A stretch of DNA of 35,347 nucleotides from Lachnospiraceae bacterium (GCA_021203465.1 JAJQBC010000141.1:1-35347); one strand, 5' to 3'. Counted from the stretch's first letter, positions 1 through 5,992 are shown. Made by a program: numbers and translations. The notes: generated by a model not told the origin, from the letters alone.

Positions 1-53
1 GAAAAATGAACTTTTGAAAAGCGGTTTTGAAAAAATTTTGATTTACATAATTT

Positions 54-1637
54 TTACCCGATTTTGGGGTAAATTTCGATGGAAAAAAGGGCGGGATTTC
101 CGTGTCGTCCGTCCTCGGATTTCGTGTACTCGATGTGGTCGACGACCTCTTTCAGGAGCGCATTGCGCGCCGCGGGGTCCGCGATCTGGGAGTAGGAGTC
201 GCGGATCGTCGTCAGCTTCGGGAGCAGGTGGCGGATGGCGTCGTCGCGCCCGGTCTCTTTTCGCAGTTCCTCCTGCAGCTCCGCAAGGCGTTCCTCCAGC
301 TCAGCGCTCCGCCTCCGAAGCAGGGCATTCCGTTCAAAGAACATCTCTTCTGTATAGATTCCCCGTTCCAGAAAATCATACTGCCGCTCGATCTGTTCCC
401 GCGCTTCTTGAAGGTCTGCCCGGCAGGAGCTGAGATTGCCCTCAAGGATTGCGATGCGCTCCGCATTCTGCGGCGCGGCATCCGAGTCCGGCAGGGAATA
501 GGTGGTAAGCCACTCCTCGAGAGAATCAAGGACGCGCTGCTCGACCAGAGAGAGGAAGCTCGAGACCGTGGGGCAGCCCTTCGTCGGACAAAGCAGCGAC
601 GCGGGCGAGCCGTCCTGATAAGGCCTGCGCTGCATGATGCGGCCGCACTGGGAGCAGACGACAAGGCCCGCGAGCGGGTTCTGCTGCGGGCGTACGCGTG
701 TGAAGGATCCTGCCCGGCGAGACGCCATGCGGCGGCTGACTGTGTCCCAGAGCTCCTGCGAGACGATCGCCTCGTGCCGTCCCTGATAGAGCTTGCAGTC
801 GTGGTTGATCGGGCGGCTGACGACCGTCCTGCCGTTCTCCAGACGCTTCACCTGCCTGCGGCGGCCATTCTTGATATATCCGGCATAGACCGGGTTGCGT
901 AAGATGTTCTGCGTGCCGTAGGCTGTCCAGGCTCCGCCGGAGGGAGCAGGCGTGCCAATCCGGTTCAGCTCCTCAGCGATGCGCCCGTAGCCGACCGGGA
1001 TGCCGTTCAGCCCATTCGCGTACATGTCGAAGATTATGCGCATCACGGCGGCCTGTTCCGGGACGATGCGAAGGGACCAGCCCTTTTCCTTCTTAAGCTT
1101 GTAGCGCTCGTAGCCATAGGGCGCGATGTTCCCTGTATACTTCCCTTCCCGGCAGGAAGCCTCCGCGCCCGCACTCAGGCGGCGCCGGATCGTCTTGTAC
1201 TCGCGGCGGGACATGAAGAGGCCGAACTCGAAATACTCTTCGTCATATTCATTATTGGGATCGTAGGTCTTGACGGGGGTGATGATCAGCGTGCCGGAAA
1301 ACTTGAAGGTCTTGGCCACGCGTCCCTGATCGGAGGTGTCGCCCCTTGCCAGGCGCTCCACTTCCACCACGAGCACGCCGTCATAGAGGTCCGCCTCCAC
1401 ATCCTTCAGGAGTCGCTGCATCTGCGGCCGCGCCTCGATCGACTCGCCGGAGACCACCTCCGCATAGACGCGAACCACGTTCAGGCGCATCCGCTGCGCC
1501 AGATCTTTCAGGATCTCCATGTGGCGCTGCAGCGTCTCACCCTCGCCGCGGGCTTCCAGATCCATGTCCTTCCGGCTCTTGCGGAGGTAGATCGCATAGC
1601 GGCCGGAGCCGAAGTTGTAGGTGACGTCCTCGAACAC
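54..1637 (-). CDS. Large serine recombinase (phage integrase)
   Basis: Site-specific DNA integrase/excisionase of the large serine family, expected to join phage and host attachment sites through a 5'-phosphoserine link. The N-terminal resolvase domain begins with YAIYLRKSRKD, whose serine (about residue 21) is the expected nucleophile, and contains VVEVERLARGD. A recombinase domain follows, then a zinc ribbon (CSQC...CPTKGC, about residues 355-385) and a coiled coil, giving 527 residues, normal for the family. I chose the GTG at 1637 because AGGAGG lies 7 nt upstream; the longer reading from 1751 would overlap hicB by 88 nt without a ribosome site. The gene lies 26 nt behind hicB on the same strand, with no promoter that I can see, so it may be read from the hicA promoter. 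The family is certain; the exact attachment site is not visible. Confidence 0.93.
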   Translation of the reverse strand: MFEDVTYNFGSGRYAIYLRKSRKDMDLEARGEGETLQRHMEILKDLAQRMRLNVVRVYAEVVSGESIEARPQMQRLLKDVEADLYDGVLVVEVERLARGDTSDQGRVAKTFKFSGTLIITPVKTYDPNNEYDEEYFEFGLFMSRREYKTIRRRLSAGAEASCREGKYTGNIAPYGYERYKLKKEKGWSLRIVPEQAAVMRIIFDMYANGLNGIPVGYGRIAEELNRIGTPAPSGGAWTAYGTQNILRNPVYAGYIKNGRRRQVKRLENGRTVVSRPINHDCKLYQGRHEAIVSQELWDTVSRRMASRRAGSFTRVRPQQNPLAGLVVCSQCGRIMQRRPYQDGSPASLLCPTKGCPTVSSFLSLVEQRVLDSLEEWLTTYSLPDSDAAPQNAERIAILEGNLSSCRADLQEAREQIERQYDFLERGIYTEEMFFERNALLRRRSAELEERLAELQEELRKETGRDDAIRHLLPKLTTIRDSYSQIADPAARNALLKEVVDHIEYTKSEDGRHGNPALFSIEIYPKIG

Positions 1638-1663
1638 GATTCCTGCCTCCTGTTTGTTTCTTA

Positions 1664-2062
1664 TTATCCCAGATGGAGCTGTGTTTTTAAGGCGTCCTGG
1701 AGTACCTGAGAGAAATTTACTCCTGCTTCTGAGGCTGCCTCGTTCAGCCATTCCGGTATGGAGAGAGTTTTCTTGACGGATTTGTTATTATACATTTTCC
1801 GATAGGCGAGGGTGTCGCACGCGATGAAATTCACAAATTCACCACTATTAAGCGTGATATCGGCCATCGCGGAGGGCGCGGGAATGGCCCGCCCGTCAGA
1901 CTCGTATCCATAAAGGACAAGAGCCAGAACATCTTCGGCCATCATGAGCCCATCGGCCATATCATCTCCACAGGTATAGCAGCCCTCAAGATCGGGAAAT
2001 ACAATGGAATATCCCCCATCATCTTCTGGGGTAAAAACTGCCGGATATGCGTATTTTGCCAT
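1664..2062 (-). CDS. hicB: HicB-family antitoxin
   Basis: Antitoxin that neutralises the mRNA-cleaving HicA toxin and usually represses its own operon. The N-terminal half (about residues 1-70, with PAVFTPEDDGGYSIVFPDLEGC) is the partial RNase H fold typical of HicB. The C-terminal end (SIPEWLNEAASEAGVNFSQ) looks like a ribbon-helix-helix DNA-binding segment, which suits autoregulation. The length of 132 aa is normal. The ATG at 2062 has AAAGGAG 7 nt upstream. It lies 36 nt downstream of hicA; a hairpin (GGGGATT/AATCCCC, 2093-2111) spans the end of hicA and may tune the toxin to antitoxin ratio. Confidence 0.93.
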   Translation of the reverse strand: MAKYAYPAVFTPEDDGGYSIVFPDLEGCYTCGDDMADGLMMAEDVLALVLYGYESDGRAIPAPSAMADITLNSGEFVNFIACDTLAYRKMYNNKSVKKTLSIPEWLNEAASEAGVNFSQVLQDALKTQLHLG

Positions 2063-2098
2063 GATAAAAGCTCCTTTCTTTGGGTAGAGAGAGGGGAT

Positions 2099-2281
2099 TT
2101 ATTCAATCCCCGCATCCTTCAAAATACCTTTGGCTGTTCCTGACTTTACCTCACCTTTGTGTCTGGGAACAGCGAACTGTTTATTAGTGATTGGGCTGAA
2201 CCAGATGTCATGGTTGCTGCCGTGTCGGAGAATGTAGACACCGTTCTTTTTTAATATTTTTGTCAGCTCAGAAGTTTTCAT
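2099..2281 (-). CDS. hicA: HicA-family mRNA interferase toxin
   Basis: Small double-stranded-RNA-binding-fold toxin that cleaves mRNA independently of the ribosome and is held in check by HicB. The 60-aa protein has the expected layout: an N-terminal helix with KILKKNGV, the RHGSNHDIW motif carrying the catalytic histidine (about H24), and a basic C-terminal half (PRHKGEVKSGTAKGILK). HicA commonly precedes hicB, as here. It is the first gene of the minus-strand operon hicA-hicB-recombinase and is driven by the near-consensus promoter at 2304-2332. Confidence 0.92.
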   Translation of the reverse strand: MKTSELTKILKKNGVYILRHGSNHDIWFSPITNKQFAVPRHKGEVKSGTAKGILKDAGIE

Positions 2282-2303
2282 TTGTGCTCCTCTCTATGCA
2301 TAC

Positions 2304-2352
2304 AGTATAGCACGTAATAATACGTATGTCAAGGAAAAACGTATAAATACGT
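2304..2352 (-). promoter_or_regulatory. hicA promoter with two palindromic operators
   Basis: On the minus strand TTGACA (2327-2332) and TATACT (2304-2309) are separated by exactly 17 nt. Two inverted repeats of the form ACGTA-N4-TACGT lie at 2312-2325 (inside the spacer) and 2339-2352 (just upstream of the -35), 27 bp apart. Placement over and beside the core promoter fits operators for autoregulation by HicB; that assignment is inference. Confidence 0.75.
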
Positions 2353-2358
2353 ATAAAA

Positions 2359-2541
2359 TTATTCTAATGGTTTCTGGCTTCCATCAGGCATTACATAGCA
2401 TCCATCCTGAATTTCTTTAATTCCACCACCGAAGAACCATCCTTTGGATTCAATAAACTCCAGGAAAGCGTCGGTGAACTCATCATCAGTCACATCAGGG
2501 GGAACTTCTACACATCCGTTTATTTCAAATACCTTTCTCAT
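2359..2541 (-). CDS. Small hypothetical protein
   Basis: I do not recognise this 60-aa protein. It is mildly acidic (VPPDVTDDEFTDAFLEFIESKGW) and ends in a short segment rich in Gly/Ile. The start at 2541 is chosen because GGAGGAG sits 8 nt upstream; an ATG at 2547 almost touches that site. The segment DEFTDAFLEFIESKGW looks like one amphipathic helix, as in many small accessory proteins of Firmicutes phages. It lies between the hicA promoter and the type I toxin modules and reads in the same direction as both. Confidence 0.6.
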   Translation of the reverse strand: MRKVFEINGCVEVPPDVTDDEFTDAFLEFIESKGWFFGGGIKEIQDGCYVMPDGSQKPLE

Positions 2542-2569
2542 ATGCATCTCCTCCGATCTGTAAAAATCT

Positions 2570-2598
2570 TTGACAATTTTGTGCAAGCTGTTTATAAT
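2570..2598 (+). promoter_or_regulatory. Promoter of antitoxin RNA 1
   Basis: Consensus-like sigma-A promoter on the plus strand: TTGACA (2570-2575), a 17-nt spacer and TATAAT (2593-2598). Its transcript would start near 2605 and run toward the 3' end of the small toxin gene on the opposite strand. Confidence 0.8.
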
Positions 2599-2604
2599 AT
2601 ACTT

Positions 2605-2714
2605 AACAGGAAAGCTGGAAGATAGATGAAGCCTATCCGCTCCGGTGGAAATCAACAGTTACATTTAAGCAAGCTGCCTACTCCGGCCAAGAGACAAGGC
2701 GGCTTGCTTATTTT
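2605..2714 (+). ncRNA. Antisense antitoxin RNA 1 (RatA-like), with terminator
   Basis: A short RNA of about 110 nt is predicted from the strong promoter at 2570-2598 to an intrinsic terminator. The terminator stem is AAGCAAGCTGCC (2667-2678) with GGCGGCTTGCTT (2698-2709), one G-U pair, followed by ATTTT. The RNA has no convincing reading frame and runs opposite to the 3' region of the toxin mRNA from 2785. This tail-to-tail arrangement is that of txpA/RatA in Bacillus subtilis and similar modules in Clostridia. Function is inferred from arrangement. Confidence 0.68.
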
Positions 2715-2785
2715 CTATAATTCAGAATAGCTACAATGAGCATGCACGTGGTCAGTATGACCATGAATTCCTCATATGTACTCAT
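2708..2785 (-). CDS. Type I toxin peptide 1 (holin-like/TxpA class)
   Basis: A 25-residue peptide, one hydrophobic helix with a short basic tail (starts MSTYEEFMVIL, ends ILNYRK). The MSTYE start and the hydrophobic middle are typical of the small holin-like toxins of Firmicutes (TxpA/BsrG-like class), which act at the cytoplasmic membrane. The ATG at 2785 has GGAAGGGTG upstream. The stop codon lies in the terminator stem of the opposing antisense RNA, so toxin mRNA and antitoxin RNA would pair at their 3' ends. Too short for standard gene callers, but the duplicated neighbour with the same plan raises confidence. Confidence 0.75.
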   Translation of the reverse strand: MSTYEEFMVILTTCMLIVAILNYRK

Positions 2786-2901
2786 AGGCATTCACCCTTC
2801 CTACAGGATAGAACGGATGACTGCACGCCTCCCCAGCTTCCCTGGTAAGCATATTATATTGTCATGGTGCGGCCTCCGAGGGAGCAGGCTGTTAAAAATC
2901 T

Positions 2902-2929
2902 TTGACAAATTTGTAAGGTTTGCTATAAT
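2902..2929 (+). promoter_or_regulatory. Promoter of antitoxin RNA 2
   Basis: TTGACA (2902-2907), a 16-nt spacer and TATAAT (2924-2929). The flanking bases (AAAAATCTTTGACAA before, TACTTAACA after) match the promoter of antitoxin RNA 1, showing that the two loci derive from one duplicated unit. Confidence 0.78.
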
Positions 2930-2935
2930 GTACTT

Positions 2936-3041
2936 AACAAGACAACTGGGAAAGATAGAACACACCTATCCGCCCCGGGCAAAATGTTAAACTACGAAGA
3001 GTAGTCGCCTATCCTACCAAGATACGGGCGACTACTTTTTC
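2936..3041 (+). ncRNA. Antisense antitoxin RNA 2 (RatA-like), with terminator
   Basis: Predicted RNA of about 105 nt from the 2902-2929 promoter to a terminator made of AGTAGTCGCC (3000-3009) and GGCGACTACT (3027-3036) followed by TTTT. An inner TATC/GATA pairing extends the stem. It converges on toxin peptide gene 2, whose stop codon lies inside the terminator arm, as in module 1. Inferred antitoxin. Confidence 0.68.
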
Positions 3042-3127
3042 CGTTTATCATAGAAACTCTTTACAAGCGTGATGACCGCGATGATCACCAGCGCAAATGC
3101 AAACAGGTTGTCATATGTAACGTACAT
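3032..3127 (-). CDS. Type I toxin peptide 2 (holin-like/TxpA class)
   Basis: A 31-residue peptide (starts MYVTYDNLFAFALV, ends SFYDKRKK) with one hydrophobic helix and a Lys/Arg-rich C-terminus, the usual form of membrane-acting type I toxins. AAGGGG lies upstream of the ATG at 3127. The region before the start (3128-3200) resembles that of toxin 1 (shared ACCA-GG-A-CTGGG stretch and ATCCGTT), so the whole unit including the leader was duplicated. Sequence similarity between the two peptides is low outside the plan, so they may have diverged to avoid cross-talk. Confidence 0.75.
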   Translation of the reverse strand: MYVTYDNLFAFALVIIAVITLVKSFYDKRKK

Positions 3128-3232
3128 AAGCACCACCCCTTCCGTAAGACTCCGAAACGGATGGACTCGCCCTCCCAGTTGCCTTGGTAAATGCACTATT
3201 CAGTTATTTGATTCTCTCAATTCCGACCTCCT

Positions 3233-3601
3233 TTATCCGACGTCGGATTCCTCTTTTTCAACGGGCATATCCAGATCGAGTGCGCGCAGTACCATGGCTT
3301 GCGCAATATCGTCAGACCTGCGGTATTCGATGATGATGTCCTTCTCGAGGCCGGTGACGGTCAGGGAGTCGGGGGTGGAGGGCGGCTCTTGCTCTTGGTC
3401 ATCCCATCCCACAAGGTCGCTAGGAGTAGTGCCTAGTGCTTTGGCAAAAAGCTCAATTTTAGACTGTTGCAGATCGACCTGTCCTTTTTCTATCTTGGTG
3501 ATGGAAGAACGGTCAGTATATCCCGTAAGTTTTGCAAGAGCTTCTTGAGACAATCCCAATTCTTCTCGAAGTCTTTTTATATTCTGATACAGTTTTAACA
3601 T
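3233..3601 (-). CDS. XRE-family repressor (CI-like)
   Basis: Probable lysogeny repressor. The N-terminal helix-turn-helix (about residues 5-60: LREELGLSQEALAKLTGYTD...ITKIEKGQ...LFAKALGTTPSDLVGW) is a standard XRE/Cro-CI domain that binds DNA as a dimer. The C-terminal part (IIIEYRRSDDIAQAMVLRALDL) lacks the Ser-Lys self-cleavage domain of lambda CI, so induction would need another route. I start at the ATG at 3601, which has AAGGAGGT 7 nt upstream; the in-frame GTG at 3610 overlaps that site. It is divergent from the Cro-like gene at 3731, as in a phage genetic switch. Confidence 0.88.
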   Translation of the reverse strand: MLKLYQNIKRLREELGLSQEALAKLTGYTDRSSITKIEKGQVDLQQSKIELFAKALGTTPSDLVGWDDQEQEPPSTPDSLTVTGLEKDIIIEYRRSDDIAQAMVLRALDLDMPVEKEESDVG

Positions 3602-3638
3602 GGCACTCACCTCCTTGTGCAGAATATATTATCATGAG

Positions 3639-3701
3639 TGTGAAAAAAAATCAACAAATTTGTGAAAAACTGTTGACACCCATTCACGACGGTGCTATAG
3701 T
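3639..3701. promoter_or_regulatory. Divergent CI/Cro control region
   Basis: Plus strand: TTGACA (3673-3678), 17 nt, TATAGT (3696-3701), reading toward the Cro-like gene. Minus strand: TTGATT and TAATAT with a 17-nt spacer, reading toward the CI-like gene (about 3630-3657). The 9-mer TGTGAAAAA occurs at 3639-3647 and 3661-3669, 22 bp apart (two helix turns) and overlapping the repressor promoter; these are the best operator candidates. Binding is inferred. Confidence 0.68.
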
Positions 3702-3730
3702 GAATATAAATCAGCAAGGAGGTGTGAACA

Positions 3731-3964
3731 TTGACAGATGTAGAAGCCTTAAAAGAGTGCATAAATGATTCCGGAATGACAATGACTGCATTGGCAGAAA
3801 AGTCCGGGATTCTGAGAGAAACTCTGTATAATCGCATGAGAACAGGAGATTTTAAGCTCTCTGAAATTTGTGCACTGTCTAAGGCATTGAGGCTCGATCG
3901 GAACGGTAGAGACAAGATTTTTTTTGCAAACGAAAGTGAATTAAATTCAGCAAATAACTATTGA
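3731..3964 (+). CDS. Cro-like XRE regulator
   Basis: A 77-aa DNA-binding protein with a single helix-turn-helix (about residues 10-55; MTALAEKSGILRETLYNRM), the size and position of a phage Cro. It starts with TTG at 3731, selected because AAGGAGGTGTG lies just upstream and no other start fits. It is the first plus-strand gene of the lytic direction, downstream of the promoter at 3673-3701. It ends in TGA overlapping the next TTGACA motif (3961-3966). Confidence 0.85.
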   Translation: MTDVEALKECINDSGMTMTALAEKSGILRETLYNRMRTGDFKLSEICALSKALRLDRNGRDKIFFANESELNSANNY

Positions 3965-4050
3965 CAAACCTCTTTGGCGTTCCGCCAATCGGTCAGAAAC
4001 CTCTTTCATTTTGCTATCATTTTCATATCACAGAAGGAGGTGACAGCGAA

Positions 4051-4245
4051 ATGGTGGTACAGACGACGATCCGGATGCCGGAGGAGCTGCATCAGAAGCT
4101 CAAGGCGGAGGCGGAACGCAGGGGACTGACACTGAATGCGCTTTTGATTCATGTGTTGTGGAAGTGGAGCAGGAGGGAAGGAAAGATGGATTTTGCAGAC
4201 AGGGACGCTAAGAATCTCGCAGACAGCGGGGCGAAGAGAGGGTGA
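4051..4245 (+). CDS. Arc/MetJ-type ribbon-helix-helix protein
   Basis: Small DNA-binding protein (64 aa). VVQTTIRMPEELHQKLKAEA is the beta strand and first helix of a ribbon-helix-helix fold, followed by RRGLTLNALLIHVL for the second helix; dimers of this fold usually act as repressors. The start at 4051 has AGGAGGT 9 nt upstream. It directly follows the Cro-like gene and probably adds a second layer of early control; its target is unknown. Confidence 0.82.
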   Translation: MVVQTTIRMPEELHQKLKAEAERRGLTLNALLIHVLWKWSRREGKMDFADRDAKNLADSGAKRG

Positions 4246-4253
4246 AATAAGAG

Positions 4254-4442
4254 GTGGAAGCAAAGGAAATAATTTCAGCGAAAATTATCAGTGTAATAGA
4301 AATTCAAATAACACGTGGCACTGGGACGGAAAACGATCCAGTGCGCGGAGTCACACAATATTGGAATGCGGAAGGGCAACTGCTTGCAGAGTATGATCCA
4401 GAGAAAGACGATTTCATAGTTATTCCGTCAAAGCAGGATTAA
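4254..4442 (+). CDS. Small conserved phage protein, unknown function
   Basis: A 62-aa protein (start GTG at 4254) with a beta-rich pattern: IISVIEIQITRGTGTENDPVRG then QYWNAEGQLLAEYDPEKDD. The Gly-Thr-rich turn and the acidic tail recall small early proteins common in Firmicutes prophages, but I cannot assign a role. It follows the Arc-like gene by 8 nt, so translational coupling is likely. The ribosome site GAGAGGG is 11-12 nt upstream, rather far, so the start is less sure than the frame. Confidence 0.66.
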   Translation: MEAKEIISAKIISVIEIQITRGTGTENDPVRGVTQYWNAEGQLLAEYDPEKDDFIVIPSKQD

Positions 4443-4601
4443 CCGGAACTGCAGGGTGTTTGATTAGATATTTGCTGTCTATGGCATTGATAAAAATTTG
4501 AATGTATCGCTTAAGGACTTCAAAATCAATATTCTCATATTTACGTTCATAATGCGTGAAATCATTGCCAAGCACACGCATTACGTCAGCTGAAACAGAG
4601 C
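4420..4601 (-). pseudogene. Possible 3' remnant of a HEPN/DUF4145-like gene
   Basis: The minus strand encodes a fragment (SADVMRVLGNDFTHYERKYE, then a helical NIDFEVLKRYIQIFINAID) that reads like the C-terminal end of a larger helical protein; GNDFTH resembles the conserved Asn/His region near the end of DUF4145/HEPN-type proteins. The frame is open upstream to 4683, but those bases overlap the good plus-strand gene at 4619 and look noncoding in this direction. An ATGA overlap at 4680-4683 with the upstream minus gene is the only hint of active translation. Low certainty; it could be chance. Confidence 0.3.
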
Positions 4602-4618
4602 GGTAAGAAAGGAGAAAG

Positions 4619-4747
4619 ATGAAGAAAAGATTCTGGAAATGGTTCGTAGATTGGGGGCGCTGGTTCATCCTGTGGGGAATCATGTTGGCAGGAATATGCC
4701 TAAATATTGTAGGTATATTGATGCGATTGCAACAACTAAAGCTATAA
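4619..4747 (+). CDS. Small membrane protein
   Basis: A 42-aa peptide with an aromatic, basic N-terminus (MKKRFWKWFVDWGRWFILWG) leading into one membrane helix (IMLAGICLNIVGILM). AAAGGAG precedes the ATG by 4 nt. It converges on, and overlaps by 68 nt, the minus-strand gene ending at 4680. The function is unknown; similar one-helix peptides with Trp-rich N-termini are seen in early regions of Gram-positive phages. Confidence 0.55.
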   Translation: MKKRFWKWFVDWGRWFILWGIMLAGICLNIVGILMRLQQLKL

Positions 4748-5054
4748 CAGCTATTCCGGTAGTAATGGCATAGCGGATATTCTCCAAGCGTTTTTCGTGG
4801 ATGTGCCGATCGAGGCCTTCTATATAGGCCTTGCCAGTCTCAGTGATTGCATAGTCTGAGTATATGGGGAAAGCGATGGTGCCTGGACGGCTATTATTGT
4901 AACCGATGGCATGGCTCTCAATGAATCCAGCGTCGGAAAGTTGTTCAATACATGGCTCAGAATAATTTGCGAGCTGTTCTGAAGGCAGTGAGGTGTTCTT
5001 CATGAAAACACGGAGCAGGGAGATGGATTCGTTGCTTAGAGAAGGTGATGGCAT
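4680..5054 (-). CDS. Membrane-anchored accessory protein, unknown
   Basis: A 124-aa protein in two parts. Residues 1-85 are soluble (SISLLRVFMKNT...QLSDAGFIESHAIGYNN...YAITETGKAYIEGL) and have the rhythm of a small winged-helix domain (TETGKAYIE is typical of its last helix and wing). Residues about 96-122 form one membrane helix (TGIAVIALVVAIASIYLQYL). The start at 5054 has AAAGGAG 6 nt upstream. It reads against the early lytic genes from a promoter of its own (5086-5114), so it is likely expressed in the lysogen. A role in superinfection exclusion or defence is conjecture. Confidence 0.7.
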   Translation of the reverse strand: MPSPSLSNESISLLRVFMKNTSLPSEQLANYSEPCIEQLSDAGFIESHAIGYNNSRPGTIAFPIYSDYAITETGKAYIEGLDRHIHEKRLENIRYAITTGIAVIALVVAIASIYLQYLGIFLPT

Positions 5055-5085
5055 GGTGGACTCCTTTCGGGAAACTGATAAGGGA

Positions 5086-5132
5086 ATTGTACCACACAAG
5101 AAATATATTGACAAACCACTGAGCGCCGCTCA
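5086..5132 (-). promoter_or_regulatory. Promoter-palindrome element, copy A
   Basis: Minus-strand promoter for the gene at 4680-5054: -35 TTGTCA (5109-5114), a 17-nt spacer, -10 TACAAT (5086-5091). Immediately upstream of the -35 is the inverted repeat TGAGC-GCC-GCTCA (5120-5132). The same arrangement, with nearly identical bases in both the -10 and the palindrome, recurs at 5993-6040. The palindrome is placed for an activator or for a repressor of leftward transcription. Confidence 0.75.
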
Positions 5133-5152
5133 TTGGAAGGAAGGTGAAACGA

Positions 5153-5332
5153 ATGCAGTACATAGTCGCGGCTTTTATCCTGGGGATGGCAATAGGGATA
5201 TGGTTGTATAGGCTTCATGTCATCAACATACTGGAGAGTTTTCCATATACAACCTGTGACTACTGTAAGTTCAGGATAAAAAGAGAAGAACTGTTTCCTG
5301 CGAGAAAGAAGAGGAAACAGTCCGAAAAATAA
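5153..5332 (+). CDS. Small membrane protein with CxxC motif
   Basis: A 59-aa protein. Residues 2-22 (QYIVAAFILGMAIGIWLYRL) are a membrane anchor or uncleaved signal; the rest is short, with TTCDYCKFRIKREE (a CxxC pair) and a Lys/Arg-rich tail. GGAAGG precedes the ATG at 5153; an in-frame GTG at 5144 is possible. The basic tail would face the cytoplasm if the N-terminus is outside, but the topology is not certain. No function can be assigned. It is the only rightward gene between the two minus-strand accessory units. Confidence 0.6.
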   Translation: MQYIVAAFILGMAIGIWLYRLHVINILESFPYTTCDYCKFRIKREELFPARKKRKQSEK

Positions 5333-5452
5333 TCAGGATTTAGGTTTGTTCGGCTTTGGCGGACAAGGGGGTATGTGCTTGGGAGCGGGAGCTCCGCCGC
5401 TATCGTTATGCTTGAGGGTATCTGGTGAATTGGTAGTAGATTCTTTTGGCAT
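5333..5452 (-). CDS. Proline-rich small peptide
   Basis: A 39-residue peptide with a polar N-terminus (PKESTTNSPDTLKHNDSGG) and a proline/lysine-rich end (PKHIPPCPPKPNKPK). AAGGAGG lies 7 nt before the ATG at 5452. It follows the membrane-protein gene 5465-5959 by 12 nt on the same strand and is clearly its operon partner. The proline-rich tail suggests a binding peptide or extended linker; it contains a single cysteine. No family is recognised. Confidence 0.7.
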   Translation of the reverse strand: MPKESTTNSPDTLKHNDSGGAPAPKHIPPCPPKPNKPKS

Positions 5453-5464
5453 GGCGAGTCCTCC

Positions 5465-5959
5465 TTAGTTTGAGAGATATTTCTGAAAGTAAGTGTTACA
5501 TTCCTCGGTGGCTTTTCGGACACAGATTTTCAGTTCGGGCAAATAAGTCCCGGAGAAAAACTGGTTGATAAGCGCGGTATGTTGTTTCTGATAATTCTCG
5601 ATGAATTGCAGAATTTCTTCGTCGGAATAATCGTGAACATAGTTTATGTCAAGCCATTTGATGTCAATATCGAGGAGAAGCGTATCAAGCGAGCAGATCA
5701 TGAATTTTGTGGAAACAAGAAGATCATTGTAAGGCATTTTGGGAGTTAAAGCCTGGATGATCTGAGCCAGACAGATCAGAACGGACCATAAAACCGGGTA
5801 GACGTTCCATATACCCCAGGCGGCGACGCACGACAAGGAGGTTAATCCACAAAAGATGGAAATGAGATGGTTAACTCTTGTGAATAGTATGTAAAAGCGT
5901 TTGTAGTAAAAGAACTGATATTTGGTTTTGTAGTAGAAATTCCAGTATTGCTCGCGCAT
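5465..5959 (-). CDS. Two-helix membrane protein (SLATT-like), unknown function
   Basis: A 164-aa protein with an aromatic and basic N-terminus (YYKTKYQFFYYKRFYILFTR), two adjacent membrane segments (about residues 28-50, LISIFCGLTSLSCVAAWGIW, and 52-70, YPVLWSVLICLAQIIQAL) and a soluble helical C-terminal half (SDEEILQFIENYQKQHTALI). An amphipathic start, two membrane helices and a long helical tail is the plan of SLATT-type putative pore effectors found in bacterial defence operons, but I see no decisive motif. The start at 5959 is the first ATG after the promoter at 5993-6021. It is followed by the proline-rich peptide gene. Possible lysogenic-conversion or exclusion protein (inference). 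Confidence 0.72.
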   Translation of the reverse strand: MREQYWNFYYKTKYQFFYYKRFYILFTRVNHLISIFCGLTSLSCVAAWGIWNVYPVLWSVLICLAQIIQALTPKMPYNDLLVSTKFMICSLDTLLLDIDIKWLDINYVHDYSDEEILQFIENYQKQHTALINQFFSGTYLPELKICVRKATEECNTYFQKYLSN

Positions 5960-5992
5960 GAAGGACTTCCTCGGTGGGTGATTGATAGAGGA

